64,000 bases of DNA from Endomychus coccineus (lineage: Eukaryota > Arthropoda > Insecta > Coleoptera > Endomychidae), in assembly GCA_958510875.1 (NCBI GenBank), contig OY294069.1, forward strand, positions 5,332,001 through 5,396,000. Direction: 5' to 3'. The position numbers and the translations under genes were made by a program. The notes below the pieces were generated by a model, which saw only the letters and a list, made by a program, of their open reading frames with translations, had not been told where the DNA came from and did not search any database. This document shows, in pieces, positions 1 to 10,229 of the stretch (its first letter is position 1; the number at the start of each line of letters is the position of its first letter).

Positions 1-375
1 TTGGTTGCATCAAACTCTACTGGATTATCAGGTTGCCATTTCAAAATCTTTGCTAGATCTCCATTAATTGCGTCAACCTGTCCCTGTCTCGCTCCTCTGG
101 CTTCAATGGATGATATGGGGCTCCATATGAGAAAGTGGTATGAGGTGTACCATCATCTGCAAAGCTGTGGACGGAACAGATGGTCACTTCCAGCAGACAG
201 TTGATATGGAGCAGAAACAAAGTTGATGCCAAGACAGTTCCCAGTGGAACATCAGCGTTGGTAGCCATTGTATTGGGGGATACTCCGTCAACCACCACAT
301 GGAGTGTTCTATCTGGGAGAAAACTCGATAGTAAGCGACAGATTTGAGGCGGCAAACCATGTGACGGGAGTTCCC
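1..375 (-). pseudogene. Non-LTR retrotransposon RT fragment (family N1, copy 1)
   Basis: Relic of the reverse transcriptase palm of a Jockey/CR1-like non-LTR retrotransposon, cut by the window edge. Read on the minus strand it shows ADVPLGTVLASTLFLLHIN, matching the family motif GVPQGSVLSPTLFLLHIN, followed by SFADDGT, which holds the catalytic FADD box. The Gly and Gln of the GVPQG box are mutated and there is no complete frame, so it is dead. The same segment recurs at 20840-21030, 38926-39420, 42300-42910 and 52965-53110. The assignment to non-LTR RT is secure; the exact clade is not. Confidence 0.8.
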
Positions 376-844
376 CAAGAAGGCTTTGGTGCCAGAATCG
401 GATTATTTCTTGTACGGCTGAATAAGAGACAAAGAACGTGTATGGCAGTTGGAGTGAGACATTTTGAACAATTTCCTAATCATGACAGACGATAAATGAG
501 TTGAAATTTGATTTTTAATAATTTTTTTGTATTTTATAACCTAATATATCATAATTCCGGAACCTGAACGGGAGATTGAAAACATTTTCGTACGTAGATT
601 CGATTTTTATAAGAAAAAGTACATCATCCTATTTAAAAATTCGAAGTAGGAAGGGAGTAAATATTAAAAATATGATGTCTCCCTTTTACTTCACCAAAAT
701 TTCACAAATAAATTTCAAACCGTTGTCGAGATATTCCACTTTAAAAGCTGACCCTATATAATCCACTTTGGATTGCTTCAGTTACGTGATACAAATGGCA
801 ATTTTACATTTTCAAATCATATAAATAAACGTTATTATTGTTGT
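376..844. other. No gene seen
   Basis: AT-rich sequence without a recognisable coding or repeat feature. The upper end may include the 3' untranslated region of the candidate exon at 997-1371. Confidence 0.4.
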
Positions 845-850
845 TTTATT
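845..850 (-). terminator. Candidate poly(A) signal
   Basis: AATAAA on the minus strand about 150 bases downstream of the stop codon of the candidate terminal exon at 997-1371. The hexamer is common in AT-rich DNA, so support is positional only. Confidence 0.3.
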
Positions 851-996
851 ATTAGAATACAATTAGTGGATGTTTTCCTGAAGGTGAGAATCATGACAGT
901 GCACTATAGTTATGCATAAAATAATATAAAAAAATGATAAGCGTTAGTTAGAAAAACGCAGAAATCACCCAAGCTCCATTTTAGTTCCATTACGTG

Positions 997-1371
997 CTAA
1001 GCCGAACTCAATCTTACCAATTCAATTTGTGCCGGACTTCTGACGGGCTCGTATTCGATTTCCACCGTTTCGACCTGAATAATAGTCCCCGTGTCGGAAT
1101 CTTCATTTCGTATGCTGTCACTGTTATCGATGGCATGTTTTTCGGTTACGTTATTGTTTTTCTCGCACGATTCGGTTTTGCTTGCGAGTGTATCGTTATT
1201 GTTAACGGTTCCATTCGATTCGTTGTCAATTTCTTCGCTTTGTCGATTATTGGGCGTCTTTAGTGAAGCAGGTTGCGAGTTTTTAGTGTTGTTGGTCGTT
1301 CGTTTGTTGCCACCATTTCTGCTGTCTCGATGTATTTGCCAGCTCGTGTCCGTATATCTTTGGGCGGCTTC
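997..1371 (-). CDS. Candidate 3'-terminal coding exon of an unidentified host gene
   Basis: An open minus-strand segment of 124 codons starts directly after a good splice acceptor (TTTTCAG before GAAGCCGCC, phase 0) and ends in a TAG stop at 997-999. The product is hydrophilic and low-complexity, rich in Asn, Ser, Glu and Thr, with KRTTNNTKNSQPASLK near the start and IELVRLSSA at the C-terminus. It has no membrane segment and no domain I recognise. Base composition is more GC-rich than the flanks and there is no transposon motif, which favours a real tail exon. It could instead be a chance open frame or part of an unknown repeat. It lies on the same strand as the C1-domain exon at 46098-46215, but nothing shows they belong to one gene. 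Confidence 0.45.
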   Translation of the reverse strand, partial: EAAQRYTDTSWQIHRDSRNGGNKRTTNNTKNSQPASLKTPNNRQSEEIDNESNGTVNNNDTLASKTESCEKNNNVTEKHAIDNSDSIRNEDSDTGTIIQVETVEIEYEPVRSPAQIELVRLSSA

Positions 1372-1917
1372 CTGAAAATATCTCAATATTTCTCTACTTC
1401 TAAAGTTTTTATTTTTATATTAAAAATCAAATACGAATGTGATCGTTGGTTTTCCGAATAATTAACCTAAATTCTCGAATCTTTCACGTTCGCTTTCAGT
1501 GAAGCAAGCATGAAACTTATCGAGTGTGAATAACATTCTAAAATATGAAATAGACGTGATGAAAATCCATTAAAACTTAAATAAAAGGTTACAGTACTTT
1601 GTAATAACTGCTTGAAGAAGTTACGGGGTAAGCGTTAATAGTTACATTTATTTATTAAATTAATAAAAATTTAAGTTTTAATTATTACTTTTAATTTCTG
1701 ACTAATTTTTGTTTTGTGTACACATTTTGTATTTAGCAGACATGAGCTCGGAAATCATGCATGATATTAATCAAGTTATGAGGATTATGAATAGATAAAA
1801 ATATGAGTTAACTTTAGGCGTTCACTAAATTAGTTTATAAGACCACAGTTTACTCTCTTGACTGTAAAATAAACTATTAAATAAACGTAGTTGCCAAAGA
1901 AAGTAGCCAAACTAGGT
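1372..1917. other. No gene seen (possible intron)
   Basis: AT-rich sequence upstream of the candidate terminal exon on the minus strand. No further exon or repeat is recognisable. Confidence 0.4.
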
Positions 1918-2480
1918 TCTCACGTGATTGCGTACGTCGATGTTATACTCAAAATCACCGAAGGAAAACCCTTGGATACTGTGGTGGACTCAATGCAATC
2001 ACCTCCAACTATACTCTGATAAATGAAGTGCATTAGCAAAAGAATGAATATAAACCCCAAGAAAACTAAAATAGCAGTTTCCACTATGAAGTACAAGTCA
2101 GCAGTCACTAGAGGTCTGACTTTAGGCGGTTAGGTGAATAACATCAACGACCAAACCAAATACGTGAGAGTCATCTTCGATGAAAAGCAATGGAAACTAC
2201 AACTGGAACAAGTCTTCCAAATTTACTGTGGCCTGGTTCTGCAGGAGAGCCATTGACCACAACTGGGGCCCCATATTACGATGTGGATTGTCGAAGCCAT
2301 AACTTAACTCAGGCGAACATATGCCTCGCTGGTATGGTGTAGACCTCAAAACGACCAAATCAGGACTTTAGTATCTGCGAAAACTTATTCTTGGATCGAC
2401 CACTGGAGCCATAAAAACTACACGCCTCGTTTGAGCTTTCGCTTCGTTACGAAATTACCTGTAGGTCCTTCTCCATGGTG
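1918..2480 (+). pseudogene. Loa/R1-type non-LTR RT fragment
   Basis: Plus-strand relic of the RT palm and thumb. The active-site region reads HVIAYVDVILKI, where YADD is expected, so the catalytic box is mutated. It is followed by NINPKKTKIAV, then YVRVIFDEKQWKLQLEQVF (family pattern KYLGVIFDEKLTWKLHLEQ) and later THRTY-like remnants of RPRLTYASLVW and the TGAMKTTP block. Frames shift and stop codons interrupt it. This layout is typical of Loa/I/R1-group elements whose RT is followed by RNase H. The 3' part is missing, and the sequence runs into an opposite-strand fragment at 2506-2715. Confidence 0.7.
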
Positions 2481-2505
2481 GACGTTATGTTATCATCAGA
2501 AAATC

Positions 2506-2715
2506 TTATTGTCCGTTCCTTTCATCATACTCCTTCTGCTTCATTATTCTCTCCGTCATGGCATTGACTAGTATCTTTTCATACTGTCTCTCGACAGTAA
2601 GTTGGATGCCAATTACACCCTCAACTTCCTGTCGGGGTTGTGCCCATTCGATGCATCTGAAGAAAGTATGTTTCGCCGTGTGTGAATAATATTGTGGGAG
2701 GCAAAAGGTAACCAC
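2506..2715 (-). pseudogene. C-terminal fragment of an R1-type retrotransposon protein
   Basis: Minus-strand segment with AKHTFFRCIEWAQPRQEVEG then IGIQLTVERQYEKIL. This fits the pattern AEHTLFxCPRWAxxRxxLExxIG found after the RT of R1-like elements, where a Cys/His motif precedes the C-terminus. It lies in opposite orientation to the RT relic just before it, so the two are either separate insertions or one rearranged copy. Confidence 0.55.
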
Positions 2716-2872
2716 AACTTATTACCAATGACGACGGATAGCATGTCCCCAAGACACATCTTTGATAAGAAGCTCACCCATCAAAGATGATTGACGTAAT
2801 AACTATGTCTAAACAGCGCTACCAACCAATATAGTATTCTGCTTCAACTATGACAAGCGGTATCTCGGATAT

Positions 2873-2910
2873 ACATCAAACGCCCAGGCAATACCTTATG
2901 CGTTTGATGT
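2873..2910. repeat. Perfect 11-bp inverted repeat (stem-loop)
   Basis: ACATCAAACGC and GCGTTTGATGT are exact reverse complements separated by 16 bases. No role can be assigned. Confidence 0.5.
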
Positions 2911-4580
2911 TCTATACGTATCAGATTTTCCTTTTTGTAACATTGCCTTCCATGATTATATACTAACAAATTGAAGAATTCAAACTTTCAAAATCCTCTA
3001 ATGATCGCTGGAACTTATTCTATGTCATCTTAGAACACCACCGTAACCAATTTTGGATTTATTATCCATCAAAAGTATGATTTTATTGGAGCTATTGGTT
3101 ACGGAATGGGTAGAGTTTTGGGTCTCGTACTGCTGTAACTTGACTAATCGTCGGTTGAGGTTGTAACTAACGTTAGAATCGATTTTGTCATCATCGAAAA
3201 CGTGTTATTAAGAATTTTAATGAGAATCGCTTGGGTAAGGTAAAGCAAAATCGACATTTTTCCATATCTACCCCTTATGAAATGAAAAATCGATCTATTT
3301 ATACGAGTTCAAGGGATTCTATCTTTAAACATAATTTAGTTGATAATTATCTATTCTGATGATAACACTAGGTTGGTGGCACAATTGTTTTAATTCAGAC
3401 ATAAAACTCCGCAAATATTCTCTAGAACAATTATACTAAGCTGCACGAGAAGCAGTCAACAACATTCAACTAATCAACCAAAGTAAGAATCATTCGAAAT
3501 AAGTGAACTAGAGTATATCATATTGGGACTTCCTTTTTATGTCTTTGTATTGACATACTTTCTTAGAGTGTTCCCGGCATACCATGATCTGGAAACGGCT
3601 TACGCCTAATGCATAATGCATTCGAGATTGAGTAATTTTCATTAGAATCAATATAATTTCTTCGGTTGTTTTATGCTTATCACTCGATAATCTTAATGCA
3701 ATATCTATGTTTCGTCAAGTTAAATCATGCCAAAGGAGTTGAATCCAACCGAATGGCTTTAGATTTTGCATGAAAGCTTGGTAGGCAGTAAAACTAGTTA
3801 TTTCACGATATGTATGCATATTACTAGTATGTTATGAAATGAGCACCAAATGAGGCTTATTCTGCACGAGTATGGATGTTTGCAGCACTAGCCGAAGCAA
3901 TATCCTCTATAGTATAGGCTTACTACAAAAGTCGGTGTGCAACAGTCTTCAACAAAAGAGGCTCTGAGAAGATACGTAGCTAATGGCGCGTAGTCGGTTT
4001 TATTGGTTTGAAATGGGTAGAGTCAATTCAATTTATGAAATAAATGAATTATTGCAATGATTTTCTTATGGTAGAAATTATATCAGCTACACTTTAGTGA
4101 CTGTAATGTTCTACTATATTTATCTATCGAAATGATTTGCACATTCGAATCGAACTTCTCGAAGCTACCCCACGTAGAAACAACAATGTGTTCATTCTGA
4201 GAAAACGGAACAAGTGCATTCAAGGTTGAAGAAATTTGACGACATATGAATTATCGTTGCGTCGAAGGTCACAAATTAAACGAAACCGATATATCTCCTC
4301 GATTCGTGCATGAATCCATGACCTCACTGTCTACTACCACCCACCGCCTCCTCGACCAACGCCACTTTAGATAAATGAAGTGTGAATGAAATTGATGAAA
4401 GCGAAGTGCTTATGCGTGACCCACTCTCCGGACACATTCAAAATCATCATCACTAACTTATTAATATTCGAAGCTAGAGTGTTAAGTCAATTATTGAACA
4501 GAGAGGTCTCTTTGTCTCACCGATCATGAGATATGAAAACAGAGAATAATTGAAGCGTTTCGTTCTCATTTCGATCATAG
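2911..4580. other. No gene seen
   Basis: About 1.7 kb without a recognisable coding segment, RNA gene or repeat family on either strand. Confidence 0.4.
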
Positions 4581-4584
4581 TTCC

Positions 4585-4640
4585 TCTATCTTATTTATTT
4601 ATTTATTTATTTAATTACACTAGCTCAACGGGACAGTTAC
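4585..4640 (-). repeat. (TAAA)n tail of a Jockey/CR1-like element
   Basis: On the minus strand a segment containing TGTCCCGTTGAGC ends in repeated TAAA units. The same kind of end (GTCCCGTTAATAAATAAA) closes the retrotransposon relic at 17190-17955, so this is probably the 3' end of a short truncated copy. Confidence 0.45.
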
Positions 4641-4804
4641 CGGTCAAAGAGTTTATGGTCTAGGGCAATTACAAAAAAAAGCCTATTTCCAGAAATCGAT
4701 ATAACATTCATCTTTTTCAGATAAAAGTGAAGTATGGGACATCCAAAATGGAGTGTCACTAACGCGCCCACCTAGCAGGCGATTTTGAATGACCCATACT
4801 TCAC

Positions 4805-5780
4805 TTTTATGACCAAAGGTTATGTTGGCCTGGTTGATAAGGCAAGCGCTTCGATGTTTCGGTAGAAAACACCGAGTATCGGCCAGTCAACATACCGCCT
4901 GAGCATACGTTCTTGTTCGGCGGCTTTCATCTGGGCTTCCAAGCGAGAAGGTTGAAACATCAGGTTGCCTTCTCGACTGAAGTAAAATTCGAAACCAAGT
5001 TCGTTAGCAGATTTTTGTGCTGGTTTAACGATAAATACCACCACTCCGGCCAATTCGTGACTGTTGGCAAGGCACAGGAGGGGGTCCGAACTCCTAAGAA
5101 CTTTACAAGCTATACGCAGACCCTCCAGACAAAGGAGTCCCATAACTCTCCGGTGACCTGAGAGATAAATGCGGGAAACGGACGACCTTGGATGCAAACT
5201 GTGATGGATATACATCATTTTCCGGGTGTCGTTGTCGAGTCTATGCAGTTCATCGACCGTCAATTTCAGTCCAAAGCTGGACTGGAACGGCAAACATATT
5301 TGTTGCGACGCCTTGTTCTCACTCGAAAAGTTCGGAAGGCCAAATCTTTCGAACAAGGTTTCTGTACTTCTGTACGCGGAGAGCCACCTTTACCTGGGAA
5401 GCGTCATAATTAGGACATTGTTCAATTCCCAGGTATCGATAGGTCTCTCCAGCATGAAGATGTTTAAAGATGCTTCCTTCGGCAAGCTGCATATTCTCGT
5501 GCGCTTCCGGAGATCATCCTTTCCTCAAATGAAACACTGCGCACTTGTCCAATCCCAACTTTATGCCTACGGCTCGCGTTTATCCTTGAACCACGTTGAC
5601 AGCTTGATTCAGACTTTTCTCCTCAGAGGCAGACAGTTTCTGATCATACACGAGTTACTTAACGCAATGGAGAGCGGCGGCGGTGAGATGTTGAACAAGA
5701 TGGGACTGAAGGAGTCTCATCGGAAAACACTCTTCTTGAATGTTAATTCTTTCGAGACTAGTCGTGAGCCTCAGTAACAG
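4805..5780 (-). pseudogene. R2/R4-like non-LTR RT fragment
   Basis: Minus-strand relic covering the end of the RT and the region after it. In order: a remnant of the MDDLKLF active-site block near 5640, KLGLDKCAVFHL near 5555, a GETYRYLGIEQCP thumb block near 5430, then a 178-codon open stretch (4820-5356) with RLDNDTRKMMYIHHSLHPRS, RIYLSGHRRVMGLLCLEGL and ACKVLRSSDPLL. The LHPRSSVSRIYL..GGRGL block is characteristic of a widespread insect and cnidarian element annotated as type-1 R2-like. Frameshifts split the RT from the downstream part, and no zinc knuckle or endonuclease domain follows, so the copy is truncated and inactive. Clade placement is less certain than the RT call. Confidence 0.75.
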
Positions 5781-5784
5781 TAGT

Positions 5785-6730
5785 GGATAATAAAAACGTT
5801 CATTGTTTATTTAGTGTAAATTAGTGGTTTTATTTCAATAACTTAAAAATGAATCTACACAATCTTAACGCCGAAACTATTCAATATTTCATATATCTTG
5901 ATGGGATATAAATGAAAGGTGATTGAAAGAACGCCACAAATCGATTTCTGAGCCATCCTGCATCATCAGGAAGTTTCGCCAGAACCTATAAGGAAAAGCG
6001 AAACAATTTTAAATTTATTTTGAACGCAATTGGAAGCATCATTTATTAATATGTATCATCTGTTCTTGCAGTATGTAGTACCAATTACACAGTTCTCTGT
6101 TTTAATGTGTTGGTGTTAGATCATCCGATGGAAATTAATATAGGATGAGTTATTTGTGACCTCTTCTAATTCAGCAAGCTGAAATTAATTAATTAACCAT
6201 CTCTTTAGGGACTTACACAACGGTATTCACTGCATAATGTATGCTACTTGTCTTATGGCCTTGATACGGCATTGACATTTCCCGAGGTAACAGATGATAT
6301 TAATTTTAATAAAATGATTGCGTCATTGAGTCGCTTTACCAAACGGGATTGTATCCACTAGTTAGGTTTAAGCTGTATGATTAGAATAAAATAGGCTATA
6401 TATAGTACATATAAATGTTTGATCATATTTATTTTGACACAGATCAGATTTGTTTATTTTTAAAACAAAAGTTCATATGTTATCGTTCAATTTTTTTAGT
6501 CTCTGATTGCGTTATCTATCAACTATAATTATACTCATTTAGACACCAGAATCATCGAACTAGAAATTATGCCAATTATAATACAAACATCAACAAGTTC
6601 GTATATACGTACAGGTTGTTACCCAAATACTTTCAGCTACATCGAGAACACAAGAGAGAATACAAATCGAATTTTGACAAATGTTGTTTAGTTTTTATTT
6701 CACTGTTTATTTATCTAGAGAAGTTATAAA
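5785..6730. other. No gene seen
   Basis: AT-rich interval with no recognisable coding or repeat feature. Confidence 0.4.
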
Positions 6731-6734
6731 AAAG

Positions 6735-7120
6735 ATTCTTGACCCAGGTATGAATTATATATAAATTCTCGGGGAACAGCTCACATTAACACTTATGCTT
6801 TATATTTTCGCCTTTACGCACGTTTCGGTTTCACGACCATCATCAGAAGACTTATTATGTCCGAAACGAGATTTCTTAGAAATAATTGTATAAGCACAAA
6901 GCGTCCTTATCGCACCAATTTCAATTAAAAATGCTCACGTCGCCAAAACGAACAGAACCACGCATAATCGTAATTGTATCACATCAATGTTTCAAGTATA
7001 AAATATATCAAGAATAGTAATAGTCTTTCAATATACAAGCGCATGTTAGTGTAGTCTATTTACGACTGAAGACCAAAACTATCTACTTTCGAACCGGATG
7101 TTAAGATTAGAGGTAATAGA
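6735..7120 (-). mobile_element. Penelope-like terminal repeat, family A, copy 1 (solo)
   Basis: Matches the family A terminal repeats at 21815-22190, 40265-40620, 61600-61800, 62755-62945 and 63430-63725. Shared landmarks in order are GAATTATATATAAATTC, the hammerhead block, GTATAAGCACAAAGCGTCC and TTCAATTAAAAATGC, and a distal CTTTCGAACCGGATGTTAAG segment that leads into coding sequence in the 21.8-kb copy. Here it is followed by unrelated sequence, so it stands alone or belongs to a 5'-truncated insertion. The strand given is that of the ribozyme motif. Confidence 0.7.
6809..6852 (-). ncRNA. Hammerhead ribozyme motif, family A, copy 1
   Basis: Minus strand reads helix I strand GTCTT, core CTGATGA, an extra T, helix II GGTC-GTGA-AACC (the last C-A pairing position is weakened here), GAAA, helix III CGTGCG, T, A, then AAGGC. 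Cleavage is predicted after the GTA triplet, between 6815 and 6814. All three conserved core blocks are intact. Helix III is a near-palindrome with almost no loop, which fits a dimer better than a monomer. The extra base between CTGATGA and helix II is unusual but present in every copy. Confidence 0.65.
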
Positions 7121-7138
7121 AAAAGGTTGTTCCATAAT

Positions 7139-7228
7139 AGATTTTGTTTATTAAGCTATTGCATATAGCTTTTATCGCGGGCTTTGAGCGCGGCGACCGA
7201 ATCAAGAAATTCCGTAACGAAAAATAAT
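7139..7228 (+). repeat. Helentron-like terminal segment, solo copy
   Basis: About 90 bases with AAGCTATTGCATATAGC, TTTATCGCGGGC, GCGCGGCGACCGAATC and AAGAAATTCCGTAACG. Nearly the same block recurs at 7535-7622, where it adjoins helicase-endonuclease coding sequence, and a related end (GCTATGCAATAGCTTTACC) lies at 8770-8815. Confidence 0.6.
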
Positions 7229-7470
7229 GTAAGACCTAAACACCTAACACGTGTCAAATTAATTAATTAATTTGAAGTTTCTAAAAGTGAGAAATTTCGC
7301 TATTTTATACGAATGTTATAACACTCTAGCGCTTTAGACTCCGGGATTTTCACGTGGCCTATCGAAATTAGAAGGTTCGAATTATCTAAAAACATAATTG
7401 CATGAACTCCAGACGTCCTATGTAATTAGCTACGAACGAAATCATTTTGACATATGCCTCTAGGAGCTCG

Positions 7471-7519
7471 CTACGCGTCAGTTAGAGTTTATACGTTAGA
7501 CGCGCGTAGCAGAGACCTG
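7471..7519. repeat. Imperfect palindrome GCTACGCGTC/GACGCGCGTAGC
   Basis: Two arms of about 10-12 bases are reverse complements around a 27-base AT-rich centre. It sits between the two Helentron-like blocks. A similar GC-rich palindrome with GCGTAGC repeats occurs at 21222-21274. Confidence 0.4.
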
Positions 7520-7621
7520 AGAGTACCTGTTTCTATTAAGCTATTGCATATATTGCATATAGCTTTTATCGCGGGCTTTGAGCGCGGCGACCGAATCAAG
7601 AAATTCCGTAACGAAAAATAA

Positions 7622-7850
7622 CAGGAACTCGTTTATGTTGCTCTCTCTCAGGTGACTAATATTGAAAAATTGTATATCACGACAAAAAACCATAATTCTA
7701 CATTCAAGTTTTATAATAATCGAAGGCAAGCTGCATCGGCTGCATCTTTGTTGCAAGAATTCAAAAGACTGTCTTTGAATAGTGTTCAGACGACAGTTCA
7801 AAGTGTCTTAGATTTCATTAGTAATAGAAATGGGATTTCAATAATGACTT
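7622..7850 (+). pseudogene. C-terminal tail of a PIF1-like Helitron helicase
   Basis: Opens with ELVYVALSQVTNIEKLYITT, which fits helicase motif VI (YVALSRVTNIENLYI; the conserved Arg is Gln here). It continues through FYNNRRQAASAASLLQEFKR to ISIMTFNCQS, the N-terminal strand of the endonuclease domain. About 75 codons remain of what is normally a protein of over a thousand residues. A frameshift near 7860 separates it from the endonuclease frame. In intact relatives helicase and endonuclease are joined in one polypeptide that nicks and unwinds DNA for rolling-circle transposition. Confidence 0.65.
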
Positions 7851-7854
7851 TCAA

Positions 7855-8481
7855 TTGCCAAAGTCATTTAGACACAAATACGATTTACAAGATTCAGTTA
7901 CGAGACAAACAAATGTGTTACTTCTTACCGAAACTTGCATGGCGCATGATAATCCGATTGAAATACCTAATTTCAATTGTATTGTTCAATTCAAACGAGA
8001 CACTGTTCCAGAAGGTGGGGTAGCTATTTACCAAAATAATAATAATGTAACTAATATTATGACTCCGAATATTGAAATAAATATTGCACACGTTAACGAT
8101 GTTAATGTTAGGCGCTCATTCTTTGGAGATATTTGTGCGTGCTTATGCAAACTTAGAAATGGCCTACACATAGTCATGGTAGCAATTTACATTTCTCCGA
8201 ATCCAAAATTGGACGAGGTAGAGCATTTTATTCATCGCACTTTACTGGAGTACACTGAAGAAGGGTCGAAAATACTTGGTACAAATTGTAATGAATTTCC
8301 ACTTATCTTGGCTGGCGATTTCAACATCAACTTCGCTGATGAAAAATCAGAGCGGTTGACAACTTTTCTTTCGGAGAAATTGAATTTGAAAATGAATAAT
8401 GATCCACAAGAATGCACAACAAAATATGGGACCACCATTGACGCGGTATTTTCCAGATATTTAGAGGATATCAAGTCTTAA
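7855..8481 (+). pseudogene. Endonuclease/exonuclease/phosphatase domain of a Helentron-like element
   Basis: Open frame of about 200 codons with the order of an apurinic-type endonuclease. NVLLLTETCM carries the metal-binding Glu near residue 26, VAIYISPNP lies in the middle, LILAGDFNIN is the GDFN box near residue 155, and TTIDAVFSRY is close to the end. The frame stops just before the expected final His block; a YHKPI remnant follows in another frame near 8505. Both the frameshift from the helicase and the early stop argue that it is inactive. No credible ATG context or promoter is visible, so it is annotated as a relic domain. The fold call is firm; the link to Helentrons rests on the helicase tail in front of it. 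Confidence 0.7.
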
Positions 8482-8815
8482 ACTTATGTCTCTTATTTCA
8501 GTTATTCAGTTACCATAAACCTATAGTTTCAATGATTACAAATTCCTGAATAACCTACATGTATTGTAAGATAATAAAAATATTTTAAACGATATTAACT
8601 TCTCATTTATTTAATAAAAGAAAAAAAATTGTTTTCTTATCGGTCACCACGCTCAAAAAGAGTAACTTGAATTAATATCAAAGAAAAAACTTAAATTAAA
8701 ATATCAAAAAAAAAAAATACTGCATAAATTTAAAAAAATAAATAATTATAATTGCATAAGTTGAGAAAAAATGCTATGCAATAGCTTTACCGCGGCAGTC
8801 CCCGAGTGCCACACG

Positions 8816-9340
8816 TTTCTTTTTTCTTCTTTTAATGATGGGATTGGGAAATGTTTTAGGGTAGCCATTCATTTCCAATGTATTACAAACAATTTTTAAA
8901 TTTTTGAGATGGTCCTCTGGATGGAACAATTTAACCGCGCGATCTGTAACTCTGTTTATCAAACTTTTTTATAACAACTTTTTGGTGCAACGGAATTGAA
9001 GTGAAGATAACGTGGAGACCAAACTTCTTTAGTAAACCACGAAGTTTTTATTTTTCCATCTGTATCATGCCTATTGTTTATATCTAGGAAATTTATGTTC
9101 GTGTTTACTTCTATATCACAAGTGAATTGAAGTTCATAGTGAAAATTGTTAAATTTTATAGTTGGAAACACACATAAGGCAATCATCTACATACCATTTA
9201 AAGAATACGGTTTGAAAATCTAATGAATTTATAACAGATTCCTCTAGGCCTTCCATAACAAGGTTAGCAATAGTAGCTGAAATAGGAGATTATATTGCTG
9301 TGCCAGATATTTGTCCAAAATATTGCTCATCATATCAAAA
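8816..9340 (-). pseudogene. Penelope-like RT fragment, family A
   Basis: Minus-strand relic of the RT. It begins near 9335 with EQYFGQISGT and SPISATIANLVM, passes the catalytic YVDDCLMCV near 9200, then FNNFHYELQFTCDIEVN, INFLDINNRHDTDGKIKTSW and RYLHFNSVAP, and ends with DRAVKLFHPEDHLKNLKIV. The order and the YLHFNS block match Penelope-like RT. Several frameshifts and stops break it. It is the same family as 22190-23330 (YVDDCLMCV and KIKTSWFTKEVWS are shared). The N-terminal RT and the GIY-YIG domain are missing. Confidence 0.75.
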
Positions 9341-10225
9341 ATAAAGTAATATGTCCAATAAGGTCTGACTCAACCTTCCAAACGACTGCAAAGCAGTAAA
9401 CAAAGAACTCAGTACGAATACTGGGACATAAAGTCCAACATTCTCCTAGATGAATTAGTAGTAGTACACTAATATAATCTAGACAAATATGATACAGAAA
9501 CTGTCTTCTTACTCTTTCATCGCAACTGTTTTGACATACTCTTCATGAACATGCAATACTTGCTTGCATATAATGTTTATTCGACAAGATTCTTGAACTT
9601 GCACGAGCAATTTGAACCGCATAAAGACCATAAACACTCTATTATTTTTTATGGTTTTAGTCGGCATTACTTTTAAATATTTACATGAACGTCTGAATCA
9701 AACTTTATGTCTGCCTTTATTTATTTATTGTACAGTTAAAATATTCATAAAGAATCAGTTAAACGGAACACACCTTTAGGTAATTGATACTATCACAAAC
9801 TCTAGATTATGCCAAGGAAAATTACCGATTATTTTGGTCAAACCGTCAATCCTAATGAAGCTTTATTCTCACAGGTTTAGAGACCTGGATGAAGGCCTTG
9901 ACATAACCATGTTTCAAAGGGTTCAAGTACCCAAAATTGATATCGGCGACCTTCTTACATCTCATAAAATAAGATTGTGCTTTTGCCGTTCTCTGATTGT
10001 TTCGATGTTTGTTAATTCACGATGAAGGAATCATTGGGTTGAAAATTATTGTTCGTCCGATTATCAGAGTATATGAAAATTAGTTTTAAGACGCGGAACA
10101 TGAACACGATGGATTAAAGCTAAATCATAATTGCCTAGTAGCTTGTGACTCCCTTTTCATTACATACTTGATTCAATTATTAATTTTGCATAGTGGTACC
10201 TTCAGGATAGGTAAATAAGGAATTG
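9341..10225. other. No gene seen; one retroelement tail
   Basis: No coding segment is recognised. A short TTTATTTATTTATTG run at about 9717-9731, preceded on the minus strand by CTGTAC, resembles the (TAAA)n end of a Jockey/CR1-like element. Confidence 0.35.
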
Positions 10226-10229
10226 AAGC

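Larger units (their letters stand above)
7535..8815 (+). mobile_element. Helentron-like (Helitron2) derivative
   Basis: A left terminal block (7535-7622) joins straight to the last part of a PIF1-type helicase, then an endonuclease-type open frame, an A-rich stretch, and a right end at 8770-8815 with GCTATGCAATAGC and GCGGCAGTCCCCGAGTGCC, a short hairpin-forming GC-rich terminus. The Rep and helicase core are missing, so this looks like an internally deleted copy. Helicase followed by an apurinic-type endonuclease is the known layout of Helentrons. Exact boundaries are uncertain because these elements leave no target duplication. Confidence 0.6.

Noticed and set aside
1920..2108. Hydrophobic 62-codon minus-strand frame resembling a membrane peptide
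   Set aside because: It is antisense to the RT relic at 1918-2480, which explains the open frame.
5226..5777. 183-codon plus-strand open frame
   Set aside because: Antisense shadow of the R2/R4-like RT relic, whose conserved motifs are on the minus strand.
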